Assembly (NCBI RefSeq): GCF_000382405.1
Contig: NZ_KB908279.1
Location: forward strand, 1-61,400
DNA from: Mycobacterium sp. 141
GTDB lineage: Bacteria > Actinomycetota > Actinomycetes > Mycobacteriales > Mycobacteriaceae
Length of the DNA: 61,400 nucleotides
Direction: 5' to 3'
Position 1 is the first letter of the stretch, and each line of letters opens with the position of its first letter. Both the position numbers and the translations under genes were made by a program. This document shows positions 18,901 to 27,175 of this stretch, piece after piece. The notes under the pieces are model-generated. The model had not been told where the DNA came from and searched no databases. It saw only the letters and a list, made by a program, of their open reading frames with translations.

Positions 18901-19562
18901 CCGAGCACGAGCAGTTTGGCGTTGCCCATGTGTACCGGGTCCACCGAGAGCTCGCCGGGAACCAGGACGTAGAGGCCCAACGTGAGGATGGCCACCACGT
19001 TGTTGAGCACCGGGGCCCACGCGGGCGGGCTGAACACATTGCGGGTGTTGAGGATCGCGCCGAACACCGACGACAAACCGTAGAACAGCACCTGCGGCAG
19101 CAGCAGATAGGCGAATGCCGTCGTGAGTGGATTGTTGACCTGCGGATCGCTGCCGAGCATGACTCGCACCAGCAGTGGCGCACACGCCACCGACAGCACC
19201 GTCGCCACCAGCAGCAGGGTGGTGGCCAGGGTCACCAGGCGCCGCACGAAGGCCGTGCCCCCGTCGGGGTCGTCGCGTTCGGCACGGGCCAGCACCGGCA
19301 CGAAGATCGCGGTGAAGGTGGCCTCCAGCACCAGCGCCGCCACCATGTTCGGCAGCTGGTTGGCTACCGAGAAAGAACTCGACAGTGCTGCGCCGAGGAT
19401 CGCCGCCAGCAACACGATGCGGAGAAAGCCGGTGATCCGGGAGATCAGGGTGGCGAATGCCATGCCCCACGATCGGGACACCACCGCGGCGTCGGACAGC
19501 TCGGGACGGGCGCCGGCGGGTGGCCGCGCGGGCGGGTGGGGAGGAGGTTTCGGCACGGTCAT
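15954..19562 (-). CDS. murJ: MurJ (MviN) lipid II flippase fused to a pseudokinase and extracellular domain
   Basis: MurJ flips lipid II across the plasma membrane. The 1202-residue protein has about 14 membrane segments in the first ~530 residues, then a low-complexity linker. A protein-kinase-like domain follows (about 715-950) whose catalytic motifs are absent: the Lys strand reads VALTFVD, the HRD loop is replaced by LSIDHPSRVRVS, and no DFG is visible. One more membrane helix (GLMIGLIAGGAVIVVALVVL, about 995-1015) leads to an extracytoplasmic discoidin-like domain. In M. tuberculosis the phosphorylated pseudokinase recruits FhaA to restrain peptidoglycan synthesis. It overlaps the 3' end of the DUF6049 gene by 4 bp. 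Confidence 0.95.
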   Translation of the reverse strand: MTVPKPPPHPPARPPAGARPELSDAAVVSRSWGMAFATLISRITGFLRIVLLAAILGAALSSSFSVANQLPNMVAALVLEATFTAIFVPVLARAERDDPDGGTAFVRRLVTLATTLLLVATVLSVACAPLLVRVMLGSDPQVNNPLTTAFAYLLLPQVLFYGLSSVFGAILNTRNVFSPPAWAPVLNNVVAILTLGLYVLVPGELSVDPVHMGNAKLLVLGIGTTLGVVVQAAVLLVAIRSERVSLRPLWGIDDRLKKFGAMAAAMVLYVLISQVGLIVGNQIASTAAASGPAIYNYTWLVLQLPFGMIGVTVLTVVMPRLSRNAAADNVPAILDDLSLATRLTMVTLIPIVAMMTVGGPAIGSALFAYGNFGETDAGYLGMAITLSAFTLIPYSMVLLQLRVFYAREQPWTPIILIVVITAVKIAGSLAAPHLTDNPDMVAGYLGLANGLGFLAGAIVGHVLLRSSLRPPAGQLVSRPVVRTILVTITASLGAGLVAHVADRLLGLASLTSHLGAGGSLLRLLALGLIMVPIIVWVLIAARVPEAQAALAIVRRRLGRPAQKPGAEVAATPAALPVQPRRQGAVPYPDQRNSSPHRWPPNPAATLGGAPASVAGAGMRKGPPLTDESAGGPAPHPEGTATTRLPRPTADNFRPDVPDAHDTPDAAEPDSSAIGPSNGATAVIDTSADYSREPASFTPPREPVAETADDDIQLIPGATIADGRYRLLVFHGGPPNLQFWQALDTALDRQVALTFVDPDGVMSREQVQEILSRTLRLSRLDVPGVARVLDVAQSGSGGLVVSEWIRGGSLAEVADTSPSPIGGARAIQSLAAAAEAAHRAGVALSIDHPSRVRVSIEGDVALAFPATLPEATPDDDIRGIGAALYALLIDRWPLPESGVRSGLEPAARDAAGQPVEPRAVDRDIPFQISAAAARAVQEGGGIRSAPTLLNLLQQATAIANRTELMEAPHEPPAPEPARPYAATGGAEEAAARRRKGLMIGLIAGGAVIVVALVVLASILNHIFGDVGDGLNKDELGLNAPSASTTATTDSAPSGSVVKPVKATVFSPEGGADNPSQAGQAIDGNPGTAWSTDAYTDSTPFPNFKNGVGLLLQLPQPTVVGSVTVNLDSTGTAVQIRSAQSSSPSALTDTTELSSPTPLKPGSNTITVSKTAPTSNVLVWITTLGTVDGKNRTDISEITVRSAS

Positions 19563-21979
19563 CGGTGCGGTCCCTGGGTCGGCGGCTCATCTGGATTGAA
19601 CGCCTGCGCGACGTCGATCGGGTCGAGGCGGTCCAGATCGGCCCGGTCGGGTTGGCCGCGGAACCGGTGCCACAGGCGTCGCCCGGCGAGCAGAACCAGG
19701 ACCGCGCCCGCCGACAGGGTGATGAAGAACAGCACCTTGCCGTAGGCGTTGGAGTGGACCGAAAGGCGCACCGGGTCACCCAGCGGCAGCCCCGCCACGG
19801 TCTGTAGGGCGACGTCGACGGCAACCCGCTGAGTGAAGTGGACCTCGATCGGAACGCGCAACGGCAGATAGCCGGGTGGCAGCTCGATCACTCCCATGTC
19901 GGTCACGGTCATCCCGGGCGGGGCGTTGATCTGCAGGCGGACCCGGATCGGCACAGGAAGGTCGTTGCGCAGCGCGAGCGGCAGCGGGCTGCGTTCGGTG
20001 GCCAGTGTGTACGAGCCGCCGGGGTTCACCACCGTCACGGCCTTGAACATGTCGTCGACGCTGTGCGTGACGATGTCCAGGCGCTGGCGGGCCAACCCCT
20101 CGCGGGTGTCGGGCGGCACCGACTGACTCAGCGCCCGCAGCATGTCCTCCCGCAGGGGCGCGGTGTACTGCGTACCGGTCAGGCCGGTGCGTTCGTCGGT
20201 GGTCAGCGCCGCGGTCAGACCCCACAGCCTGCCGGTCACCCCCGCGATCCCGGAGGTGATCGCATCGTCGATGCGGCTGCGCGGATTACCCAGCGTGTCG
20301 GACGGCCGTGGCTGCACCGGTTCGGCCGGTACCGCATTGGATTCGGCGATCACCGCGGCCAGGGGGCGGGGCACCGCCAGCCCGGCATGAATGGTGGTCG
20401 CTACCGACGTCAGGATCGCCTCTGCATCGTCGGGACGCAGGGACCAGACCAGCGGCGGCATGAGGATCTGGCTGCGCGGCTCGATGCTGTGGGTCAGTCC
20501 CTGCCACAGCAGCGCGCCCACGGCGTCCTGGCGCCGCGCGGTCGCCGAGTCGTGCCGGACCGGGATGTCCATCGTCGGATCGAGATACGAGGGGGCCACC
20601 GGATCGGTACCTGCACCGGCCAGTGCGGCGCCGACCGCGGGATCGAATGCCGCGGACACCAGGTTTGGGCTATACCGCAACGGTGTGACGTCGGCGGTCT
20701 CAGGAGCACCGGTTGCCGAGTCCTGCGCGGTGGTGTGGGCAGCCGCGATCGCCACGGTCGGGCCCTGAGCGCTGAGCAGGTCCACGGCGGATCCGGTGAG
20801 CGGTCCGTCCCCGACGATGGTCGCTCCGCGCGTCGAGGCGACGCCGAGGATCTGGTCGACGATGGCGCCGGCACCCTTGGTGGCGATGGCGCTGAGGCCC
20901 GCGTCGTTGACGCGGTCGAGCGCCTCCAGGTCAGCATGCGCGTACGTCGTCGGCGCCACGCACATGTGCTGGGCCAGCCCGCGTAACCGGTTCAGCCAGG
21001 CGATGGCGGCGTCGCGCCCGGTACCGGGCCGGGTCGGGGTGCCCGGTCCGGCGTCGGGGGCTTCGTCGACGACGTATCCACCGGTCATCGCGTTGACGGT
21101 GACCAGCAGATCCGGATCGACGGCCAGGCACAGCGCGGCGCGGACCTGACCGGCCGGGTCGACCGTCGGTGTGGTGGCGAAGTCCACCGCGGACAGCAAG
21201 GTGTCGAGCCGGCCACCGGGGGCCAGGGACGTCGCGAGATCGTCATCGATCAGCCGCACCGGTGTGGTGCCGCCGGGGGCTCCCGCAGCCAGTCGCGGGC
21301 GGTCGGCCAGCGGCCACAGCATCGTCAGGCCGACAGGCCGCGAAGTGTCCGGAGCCACCACCGCGCTCAACGCTCCGCCGTCGTCGCCAGGCCCGGCTGG
21401 TTGCTCGGACGGTACTCCGAGCACCGGCAGCAGGAACCGGGCGTCGTCGAGTCGGGCCGGCTCACCGTAGTCCGGCGTGCCGTTGACGTTGACCAGCACC
21501 GGATATACCCCGGGTTGGTCGATCTGCAGGGACGGCCGGTCGGTAGCCCGTAGCGGGTAGGACAGACTGAACGGAACCGTTTGGCCGCGGGCCATTTCGG
21601 TGGAGACGTCGATGAAGTCGGCGACGGGGGAGAACTTGTCGAGGCTTCCGCTGAGGTCGGTGCGCAGTTCGGTGGACGAGGCCACGGCCCGGGCGTGCTC
21701 CAACCGGATCACCACGTCGCGTACCGGCCGGTCACCCACGTTGCTCACCACGCCGGACACCGTGACCGCAGGCTCGCTGGTGGTGGTGACCAGGTCGGGG
21801 GATACGTGATCGATGCGCAGCTGCAGGAACGGCAGTTGCCCGGGCTCACCGGCCGCCGCGCGTGGCAGAACCGCGGGTACGGCCATGAGCAGCAGCACGG
21901 CTACGACCGTGAGGATGCGCGCCGCCGTCGACATCCAACGGGGCATCGCCGGGTCCGCGGTCACGGCCCTTGTCCGCAT
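19559..21979 (-). CDS. DUF6049 family secreted/membrane-anchored protein (Rv3909-type)
   Basis: This is an 806-residue protein of unknown function found in mycobacteria immediately upstream of murJ. It has an N-terminal signal/anchor segment (ILTVVAVLLLMAVPAVLPRAAAG, about 22-44), a long extracytoplasmic region starting with an Ig-like pattern (TVSGVVSNVGDRPVRDVVIRLEH), and a C-terminal membrane helix (VLFFITLSAGAVLVLLAGRRLW, near 752-773) followed by a short basic cytoplasmic tail. The 4-bp overlaps with murJ and the close junction with mutT4 suggest one operon and a role in envelope biogenesis, which is inference. Confidence 0.85.
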   Translation of the reverse strand: MRTRAVTADPAMPRWMSTAARILTVVAVLLLMAVPAVLPRAAAGEPGQLPFLQLRIDHVSPDLVTTTSEPAVTVSGVVSNVGDRPVRDVVIRLEHARAVASSTELRTDLSGSLDKFSPVADFIDVSTEMARGQTVPFSLSYPLRATDRPSLQIDQPGVYPVLVNVNGTPDYGEPARLDDARFLLPVLGVPSEQPAGPGDDGGALSAVVAPDTSRPVGLTMLWPLADRPRLAAGAPGGTTPVRLIDDDLATSLAPGGRLDTLLSAVDFATTPTVDPAGQVRAALCLAVDPDLLVTVNAMTGGYVVDEAPDAGPGTPTRPGTGRDAAIAWLNRLRGLAQHMCVAPTTYAHADLEALDRVNDAGLSAIATKGAGAIVDQILGVASTRGATIVGDGPLTGSAVDLLSAQGPTVAIAAAHTTAQDSATGAPETADVTPLRYSPNLVSAAFDPAVGAALAGAGTDPVAPSYLDPTMDIPVRHDSATARRQDAVGALLWQGLTHSIEPRSQILMPPLVWSLRPDDAEAILTSVATTIHAGLAVPRPLAAVIAESNAVPAEPVQPRPSDTLGNPRSRIDDAITSGIAGVTGRLWGLTAALTTDERTGLTGTQYTAPLREDMLRALSQSVPPDTREGLARQRLDIVTHSVDDMFKAVTVVNPGGSYTLATERSPLPLALRNDLPVPIRVRLQINAPPGMTVTDMGVIELPPGYLPLRVPIEVHFTQRVAVDVALQTVAGLPLGDPVRLSVHSNAYGKVLFFITLSAGAVLVLLAGRRLWHRFRGQPDRADLDRLDPIDVAQAFNPDEPPTQGPHR

Positions 21980-22761
21980 CCGTTCGTGCGCCGGGGAGGC
22001 TGGGACTGACCGGAGTCGTCGCGGTGGTGATCACGGGTGTGCGAATGAGTTTGGGCCCGCCGCCGCGGCGCACTGTGGGGCAGCGGCGGCAGAGCGGCGG
22101 GCCCGTCGGTGTGCAGCTTGTCGATCAGCTCGCCGGCCACTTCGGCCAGCTTGCGTTCGTCGGCGTAGGCCAGCCGCGACGGCAGCTCGTCCAGCGGCAC
22201 CCAGGCGACTTCCGTGACTTCGACATCGTCGTCGGAGAGTTCGCCGTCCCGGAACCGCATCAGATAGTGGTGCACCGTCTTGTGCACCCGGCGGCCCTCG
22301 GTCACGAACCAATAGTCGATGCTGCCCAGCGCGGCCAGCACCGTGCCCTGGATTCCGGTCTCCTCGGCGACTTCCCGGATGGCGGTCTGCTCGGCCGTCT
22401 CGCCCAGTTCGATGTGCCCCTTGGGAAGTGACCACAGCATCCGGCCCCGGCGGTCGATGCGGCCGATCAAAGCCGCCACCTGAGTGTCCTTCGGGCCGTC
22501 GATACCGTCGATCACCAGACCGCCCGCGGAGGTCTCGTGCACGGTCCGCAACCGCTCGGGCGGACGCCGCGGTCGCGGTTTGCGTTGGTTGGACTGGTCC
22601 CGCGGGGTGGGGTGCTTGTCAACGCTGCTCGCGGACTCGGAGGGATGTTCGCTGGACTCGGCGGTACCCGCGTCGGGCGGTCCGGCAGCGCGCTGGGCAC
22701 GGCGTTGGCCGCGGCGGCGACTGCGGCGCCGTCGTGGTTTGGCCTGTTCGCCGTCCGACAC
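21961..22761 (-). CDS. mutT4: NUDIX hydrolase MutT4-type
   Basis: The 266-residue protein has an Arg-rich, low-complexity N-terminus (about 1-70) and a NUDIX domain with the box GHIELGETAEQTAIREVAEETGI (about 132-154), where the REVAEETGI residues bind metal. NUDIX enzymes hydrolyse nucleoside diphosphate derivatives; the true substrate here is unknown. I chose the GTG at 22761 (VSDGEQAKPRRRR), the usual start of this family, rather than a longer frame to 22803. It is divergent from pcnA with only 84 bp between starts, so the two share a compact promoter region. Its 3' end overlaps the DUF6049 gene by 19 bp. Confidence 0.88.
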   Translation of the reverse strand: MSDGEQAKPRRRRSRRRGQRRAQRAAGPPDAGTAESSEHPSESASSVDKHPTPRDQSNQRKPRPRRPPERLRTVHETSAGGLVIDGIDGPKDTQVAALIGRIDRRGRMLWSLPKGHIELGETAEQTAIREVAEETGIQGTVLAALGSIDYWFVTEGRRVHKTVHHYLMRFRDGELSDDDVEVTEVAWVPLDELPSRLAYADERKLAEVAGELIDKLHTDGPAALPPLPHSAPRRRAQTHSHTRDHHRDDSGQSQPPRRTNGCGQGP

Positions 22762-22845
22762 CCAAGCGATAGTAGCTGCCACAGAGTCGCAGTCCTGCCA
22801 CACTCGCCGGTAGCGGGCCCAGCGGGCGCACTAGGCTCTCCGAAC

Positions 22846-24288
22846 GTGTCCGATGCTTCAGCCGATGACGCCGAACTGCTGGCCCGCGCACTCGTCGCGC
22901 TGAACCAGCACGGCGAACTGTTATGCGGGCTGGGTCAGCTGTTCGCTGCCGAGGGCCACGAGCTCTACCTCGTGGGCGGCAGCGTGCGCGACGCGTTGCT
23001 GGGCCGGCTGGGTGCCGATCTGGACTTCACCACCGATGCTCGGCCGCAGGCGGTGCAGAAGCTGCTGCGCGGCTGGGCTGACGGACTGTGGGACACCGGA
23101 ATCGCATTCGGCACCATCGGCGCGGCCAAGGCTGGTCAGCGGGTGGAGATCACGACGTTCCGCGCCGACAGCTATGACCAGGTGACCCGTAACCCCACGG
23201 TCGAGTTCGGCGACACACTCGATGACGATCTGGTGCGCCGCGACTTCACCGTCAACGCGATGGCTGTGCGCATCACGCCTGAGGGCCCGGGTGAATTCTG
23301 CGATCCACTGGGTGGTTTGGCGGCACTGCGAGCCCAGCTGCTCGACACCCCGTCGACCCCGCAGGTGTCCTTCGGCGACGATCCGCTGCGGATGCTGCGG
23401 GCCGCCCGGTTCGTCTCGCAACTCGGGTTCACGATCGCGCCGCGGGTGCTGGAGGCGCTTTTGGAGATGGCGCCTCAACTCGGCCGGATCACGGTCGAGC
23501 GGGTGGCCGCAGAGTTGGACAAGCTGCTGCTGGGCATGGACCCTGTCGCGGGTGTCGATTTGATGGTGCAGACCGGGCTCGGCGCTGTGGTTCTGCCGGA
23601 GGTCGGCGACATGCGGATGGCCATCGACGAACACCACCAGCACAAAGACGTGTATTGGCATTCGCTGACCGTGCTGCGCCAGGCCATGGATCTGGAGGGT
23701 CCCGGAGGTCCTGACTTGGTGCTGCGCTGGGCGGCCCTGCTGCATGACATCGGCAAGCCCGCGACGCGTAAGCACGAGTCCGACGGCGGCGTCAGCTTTC
23801 ACCACCACGAGGTGGTGGGGGCCAAGATGGTCCGCAAGCGTATGCGCGCGCTGAAGTACTCCAAGCAGATGGTCGACGACGTTTCCCAGCTGGTCTACCT
23901 GCACCTGCGGTTCCACGGGTACGGCGAGGGCAAGTGGACCGATTCGGCCGTACGCCGCTACGTGGCCGACGCCGGGCCGCTGCTGGAGCGCTTGCACAAG
24001 CTGGTGCGTGCCGACTGCACCACCCGCAACAAGCGTCGGGCCGCGCGGCTGCAGGCCAGCTACAACGATCTGGAGGCGCGGATCGCGGAACTGGCCGCCA
24101 AGGAGGACCTGCAGCGGGTGCGGCCGGACCTCGATGGCAACGAGATCATGACGATCCTCGGTATCCCGGCCGGGCCGCAGGTGGGCAAGGCGTGGCGCTA
24201 CCTCAAGGAGCTGCGCCTGGAGCGCGGTCCGCTGGAGCACGACGAAGCCATCGCCGCTCTGCAGGAATGGTGGAACGCCCAGGCGTAG
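22846..24288 (+). CDS. pcnA: CCA tRNA nucleotidyltransferase (PcnA)
   Basis: This enzyme adds or repairs the 3'-terminal CCA of tRNAs. The 480 residues show the nucleotidyltransferase core LYLVGGSVRDALLGRLGADLDFTTDA, with the metal-binding DxD (about 40-65), RRDFTVNAMA, the RMLRAARF motif, and an HD-type phosphohydrolase domain with LLHDIGKPATRK and HHHEVVG (about 298-330). The GTG at 22846 (VSDASADDAELL) is chosen; upstream in-frame ATGs would overlap mutT4. In M. tuberculosis this gene is labelled pcnA. Confidence 0.95.
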   Translation: MSDASADDAELLARALVALNQHGELLCGLGQLFAAEGHELYLVGGSVRDALLGRLGADLDFTTDARPQAVQKLLRGWADGLWDTGIAFGTIGAAKAGQRVEITTFRADSYDQVTRNPTVEFGDTLDDDLVRRDFTVNAMAVRITPEGPGEFCDPLGGLAALRAQLLDTPSTPQVSFGDDPLRMLRAARFVSQLGFTIAPRVLEALLEMAPQLGRITVERVAAELDKLLLGMDPVAGVDLMVQTGLGAVVLPEVGDMRMAIDEHHQHKDVYWHSLTVLRQAMDLEGPGGPDLVLRWAALLHDIGKPATRKHESDGGVSFHHHEVVGAKMVRKRMRALKYSKQMVDDVSQLVYLHLRFHGYGEGKWTDSAVRRYVADAGPLLERLHKLVRADCTTRNKRRAARLQASYNDLEARIAELAAKEDLQRVRPDLDGNEIMTILGIPAGPQVGKAWRYLKELRLERGPLEHDEAIAALQEWWNAQA

Positions 24289-24306
24289 CCGTGCGTCTGA
24301 TCGGGC

Positions 24307-24819
24307 ATGGACTACTGCCTTGGCGATCCCGACGGTTCGGCGACCATGTGGAGTGCAGTGCCCGATGTCGACCTCGACGCGGACGGCACAGTGGATGGTG
24401 TGGGCCTGGATTTCGACGGTGACGGCCGCCTCGACGATGTGCTGGCCGACCTGGACGGCGACGGCATCGCCGAGCATGCCGTGCTCGACGTCGACGACGA
24501 CGGCCGCGCCGAGAGCTATTTCACCGACGACGGTTCGGGCACCTGGGCACTGCGGGTGGATCGCGGCGGGCAGGTGCGATGGTTCGGGCTGGACGGCGTG
24601 GAAGTCGCCCGACCCGGTGGACCGCTGGTCGACTTTTCCGGCGACGGTTCGGCTGACGATCAGCTGCTCGACGTCGACGGCGACGGGCTGGCCGACCGTG
24701 TGCTGGTGGGCGACCGGGCCTATGTCGACACCGACGGTGACGGCCGATGGGACCTCATATTGACCGATTCCGACGGCGACGGGCTGGCCGATTCGGCCGG
24801 CCCGGTGGCCGGCCATTGA
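24307..24819 (+). CDS. Acidic DxDxDG-repeat protein (Rv3906c-type)
   Basis: The 170-residue very acidic protein consists largely of repeats of the form DxDGDGxxDxxxxDxDGDG, for example DLDADGTVDGVGLDFDGDGRLDDV and DVDGDGLADRVL. These resemble calcium-binding loops of thrombospondin type 3/FG-GAP repeats. No signal peptide is visible, and the start MDYCLGDPDGSATMW follows pcnA by only 18 bp, suggesting co-transcription. Mycobacterial homologues next to pcnA are annotated only as conserved hypothetical. Calcium binding is inference from the loop pattern. Confidence 0.8.
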   Translation: MDYCLGDPDGSATMWSAVPDVDLDADGTVDGVGLDFDGDGRLDDVLADLDGDGIAEHAVLDVDDDGRAESYFTDDGSGTWALRVDRGGQVRWFGLDGVEVARPGGPLVDFSGDGSADDQLLDVDGDGLADRVLVGDRAYVDTDGDGRWDLILTDSDGDGLADSAGPVAGH

Positions 24820-24902
24820 CTCTGCGTTCACGGCGCTGCCTTATCGGCCTTTCCGTCCTCAGCGCAGAATCGACCCGTCCGAATCAATTGCCGGTCGATT
24901 GC

Positions 24903-25715
24903 TCAGCCCCGCCCGGTCCCCGGCGGGCCCGCGAAGGCTTGGGCGATGGTCAGCCACTTCTCGGCGTCGGCACCCACGGCTGTCACGTCGAGCTCGGCAC
25001 GTGGGCGACGCCGGGTGACCAGCAGACAGAAATCCTCAGCCGAACCCGTCACGCGCTGCGCAGCATCCTCCGGCCCCCAGGTCCACAGATCGCCATCCTC
25101 TGTTGATCCCCCGGTCGCTTCGCTCCTGCCCGCCGGACCCTTCAACTCGACCCGAAACGCCTCGGTGGGAACGGGCAACCCATGAAGAGCGAACGCGAAA
25201 TCGCGTGTGCGCACACCGATGTGGGCCACCGAGCGCAGGCGCTGGGTGGCAGGCCGGCGCACCCCGAGGGTGTCGGCGACATCGAGTCCGTGCGCCCAGG
25301 TCTCCATCATCCGGGCCGTGGCCATCGACGCCGCGCTCATCGGTGGCCCGAACCACGGCAGCTTGCGACCGTCGGCGACCGTCAGCAGCGCGTCGTGCAA
25401 CCGGCCCCGGGTCTGGCGCCAATCGGCGAGCAGCTCGGCGGGCGGGGTGGCCGCAACATCCTCGGCGCCGGCGTCGACGAAGCCCGTGGGGTTCTTCATG
25501 GCCTCGGCCACGATGTCGGCGAACCCCGTCTCGTCGGTCACGGCGACCAGCGCGACCCGATCGGTCCACAGCAAGTGGGCGATCTGATGGGCGATGGTCC
25601 AACCTGCGGCGGGAGTTTCAGCGGCCCACTGTTCGGCGGGCAGGTCGGCGACGAGTGCGTCGAGTTCGTTGCTTTCGGCACGGAGATCGGCCACGATCGG
25701 CTCTGCTGTCGACAT
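24903..25715 (-). CDS. TIGR03084-type metal-binding protein (DinB/maleylpyruvate isomerase-like fold)
   Basis: The 270-residue protein opens with a four-helix-bundle pattern: DLRAESNELDALVADLPAEQWAAETPAAGWTIAHQIAHLLWTDRVA. Its HQIAHL motif (about residue 44), together with a later His in METWAHGLDVAD, fits the metal site of DinB-like proteins. The TIGR03084 family is actinobacterial, and members may be mycothiol-dependent; that is family inference, not seen here. It is convergent with the DxD-repeat gene and co-directional with the MFS gene upstream. Confidence 0.85.
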   Translation of the reverse strand: MSTAEPIVADLRAESNELDALVADLPAEQWAAETPAAGWTIAHQIAHLLWTDRVALVAVTDETGFADIVAEAMKNPTGFVDAGAEDVAATPPAELLADWRQTRGRLHDALLTVADGRKLPWFGPPMSAASMATARMMETWAHGLDVADTLGVRRPATQRLRSVAHIGVRTRDFAFALHGLPVPTEAFRVELKGPAGRSEATGGSTEDGDLWTWGPEDAAQRVTGSAEDFCLLVTRRRPRAELDVTAVGADAEKWLTIAQAFAGPPGTGRG

Positions 25716-25736
25716 GCTGGTCAGGGTAGAGCGGCC

Positions 25737-27032
25737 TCAGGTGCGGCGGGGCGAGGCCATCGTGGCGTGCAGGCTCAGCCCTGCCAGGTAGATCACCGAG
25801 CCGGCCACCACCAGTGCGGGCGACTTTCCGTCGGCGGGAATGACCGCCGCGGCCGCCGAGGTGGCGGCGATGAACGAGATCCAGAACAACGCGTCTTGCA
25901 CGGTGAACACATGTCCGCGCAGCGCGTCGTCGACGTCGAGCTGCATGGCGGAGTCTGCGCACAGCTTCACCAGCTGTCCGGCGGCGCCGAGCAGGAACCC
26001 GCAGGTGAGCATTACCGGTAGATGTAAGCCGAGCGCGGCGAGCTGGGCCACCGCGGCGAATGCCAGCGCCCCGTTGGCGGTAGCGTATCGGCCGCAGCGC
26101 GCGATCACCGCGGGCGCGGCCACCGTGGCAAGAAATACGCCGACGCCGGTGACGCCGAGAAACACCACCGCCGTGCCCAAACCGAAACCGGCAACCGGGG
26201 CGGGAGTTTCGGTGTGGCGCACGATCACCAGCACCAGCAGGCTGTTGATGCCGAAAGCCATCCGGTGGGCGGCCAGCCCGGCCAGCGTGCCCGCGACGGT
26301 CGGCACCGACATCACCGTGCGCGCGCCGTGCACCCACCCGGTGGCCACCGCATAGGCGGCCGAGCCGTGGATGGCGCGTTTGCTCTGGTGGGGGCCCAGT
26401 ACGTGCGGCCCGAATCGCACCGACAGCCACAATGCCAACGCGACCGGGGCCAGCACGCTGAAGATCACCACGGATGCGCCCGCATCGCTCGCGCCGAACA
26501 GCCACCGCGGCACCAGCATGAAATTGGCCCCGAAGAACGCGGCCGCCGACCCGGTGGCCGTCGCCACCGAATTCATCGTGACGACCTGACCACTGGGCAC
26601 CACATCGGGTAGCGACGCCGACAGGCCCGATGAGACGAACCGGGTCAGCCCGTTGACGATCAGCGCGGCGAACAGAACCGCCAGATCTCCGGCGCTGTAG
26701 GCCAGCAGCACACCGGTGAGCAGCACCACCAGCAGCCGGCCCAGGTTCGCGCCGACCAGCACCAACCGGCGGTCCCAGCGGTCCAGGAGGGCGCCGGCGA
26801 ACGGCCCGAGCAGTGAGTACGGCAGGAACGTCACGGCAAACGATCCGGCGACCTGCCACGGCCCGGCAGCCCGTTCCTGGCTGAACAGGATCGCGCCGGC
26901 CAACCCGGCCTGGAAGAGCCCGTCACCGAATTGGCTGACCGCCCGCAGCTCCAGCAGTTTGCGGAACTCCGTCATACCGCGCAGAGACCGCCACAGGGCC
27001 CTCGGGGCGGCAGCGTCAACCACGGCAATCAC
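25737..27032 (-). CDS. MFS transporter (Rv0037c-type)
   Basis: The 431-residue integral membrane protein has about 12 hydrophobic segments. The MFS motif A analogue lies in GPFAGALLDRWDRRLVLVGANLGR (about residues 75-98), followed by many GA-rich helices. Substrate is unknown; it resembles efflux-type MFS proteins. It starts with GTG at 27032, 144 bp from the divergent YqgE gene, and ends 21 bp before the DinB-like gene. Confidence 0.88.
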   Translation of the reverse strand: MIAVVDAAAPRALWRSLRGMTEFRKLLELRAVSQFGDGLFQAGLAGAILFSQERAAGPWQVAGSFAVTFLPYSLLGPFAGALLDRWDRRLVLVGANLGRLLVVLLTGVLLAYSAGDLAVLFAALIVNGLTRFVSSGLSASLPDVVPSGQVVTMNSVATATGSAAAFFGANFMLVPRWLFGASDAGASVVIFSVLAPVALALWLSVRFGPHVLGPHQSKRAIHGSAAYAVATGWVHGARTVMSVPTVAGTLAGLAAHRMAFGINSLLVLVIVRHTETPAPVAGFGLGTAVVFLGVTGVGVFLATVAAPAVIARCGRYATANGALAFAAVAQLAALGLHLPVMLTCGFLLGAAGQLVKLCADSAMQLDVDDALRGHVFTVQDALFWISFIAATSAAAAVIPADGKSPALVVAGSVIYLAGLSLHATMASPRRT

Positions 27033-27175
27033 ATTCTGGTCGGGGAGTTGTGTCGGGGACTGTTCAGCCTACGGTCGGCGACCTGTTCCACAGTACAAAC
27101 TTTCCGGCACCACAAATTGCGCACCGCGCGTGGTTGTTCGCCACGTCTCGGCGGTGCTGGTGCCATGATGGACGG

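Noticed and set aside
17262..19745. 827-residue plus-strand open frame
   Set aside because: It lies antisense to murJ, is extremely Arg/His/Gln-rich and has no family motifs; long antisense frames are usual in GC-rich DNA.
22921..24831. 636-residue minus-strand open frame
   Set aside because: It is antisense to pcnA and the DxD-repeat gene, both well supported, and shows repetitive composition without domains.
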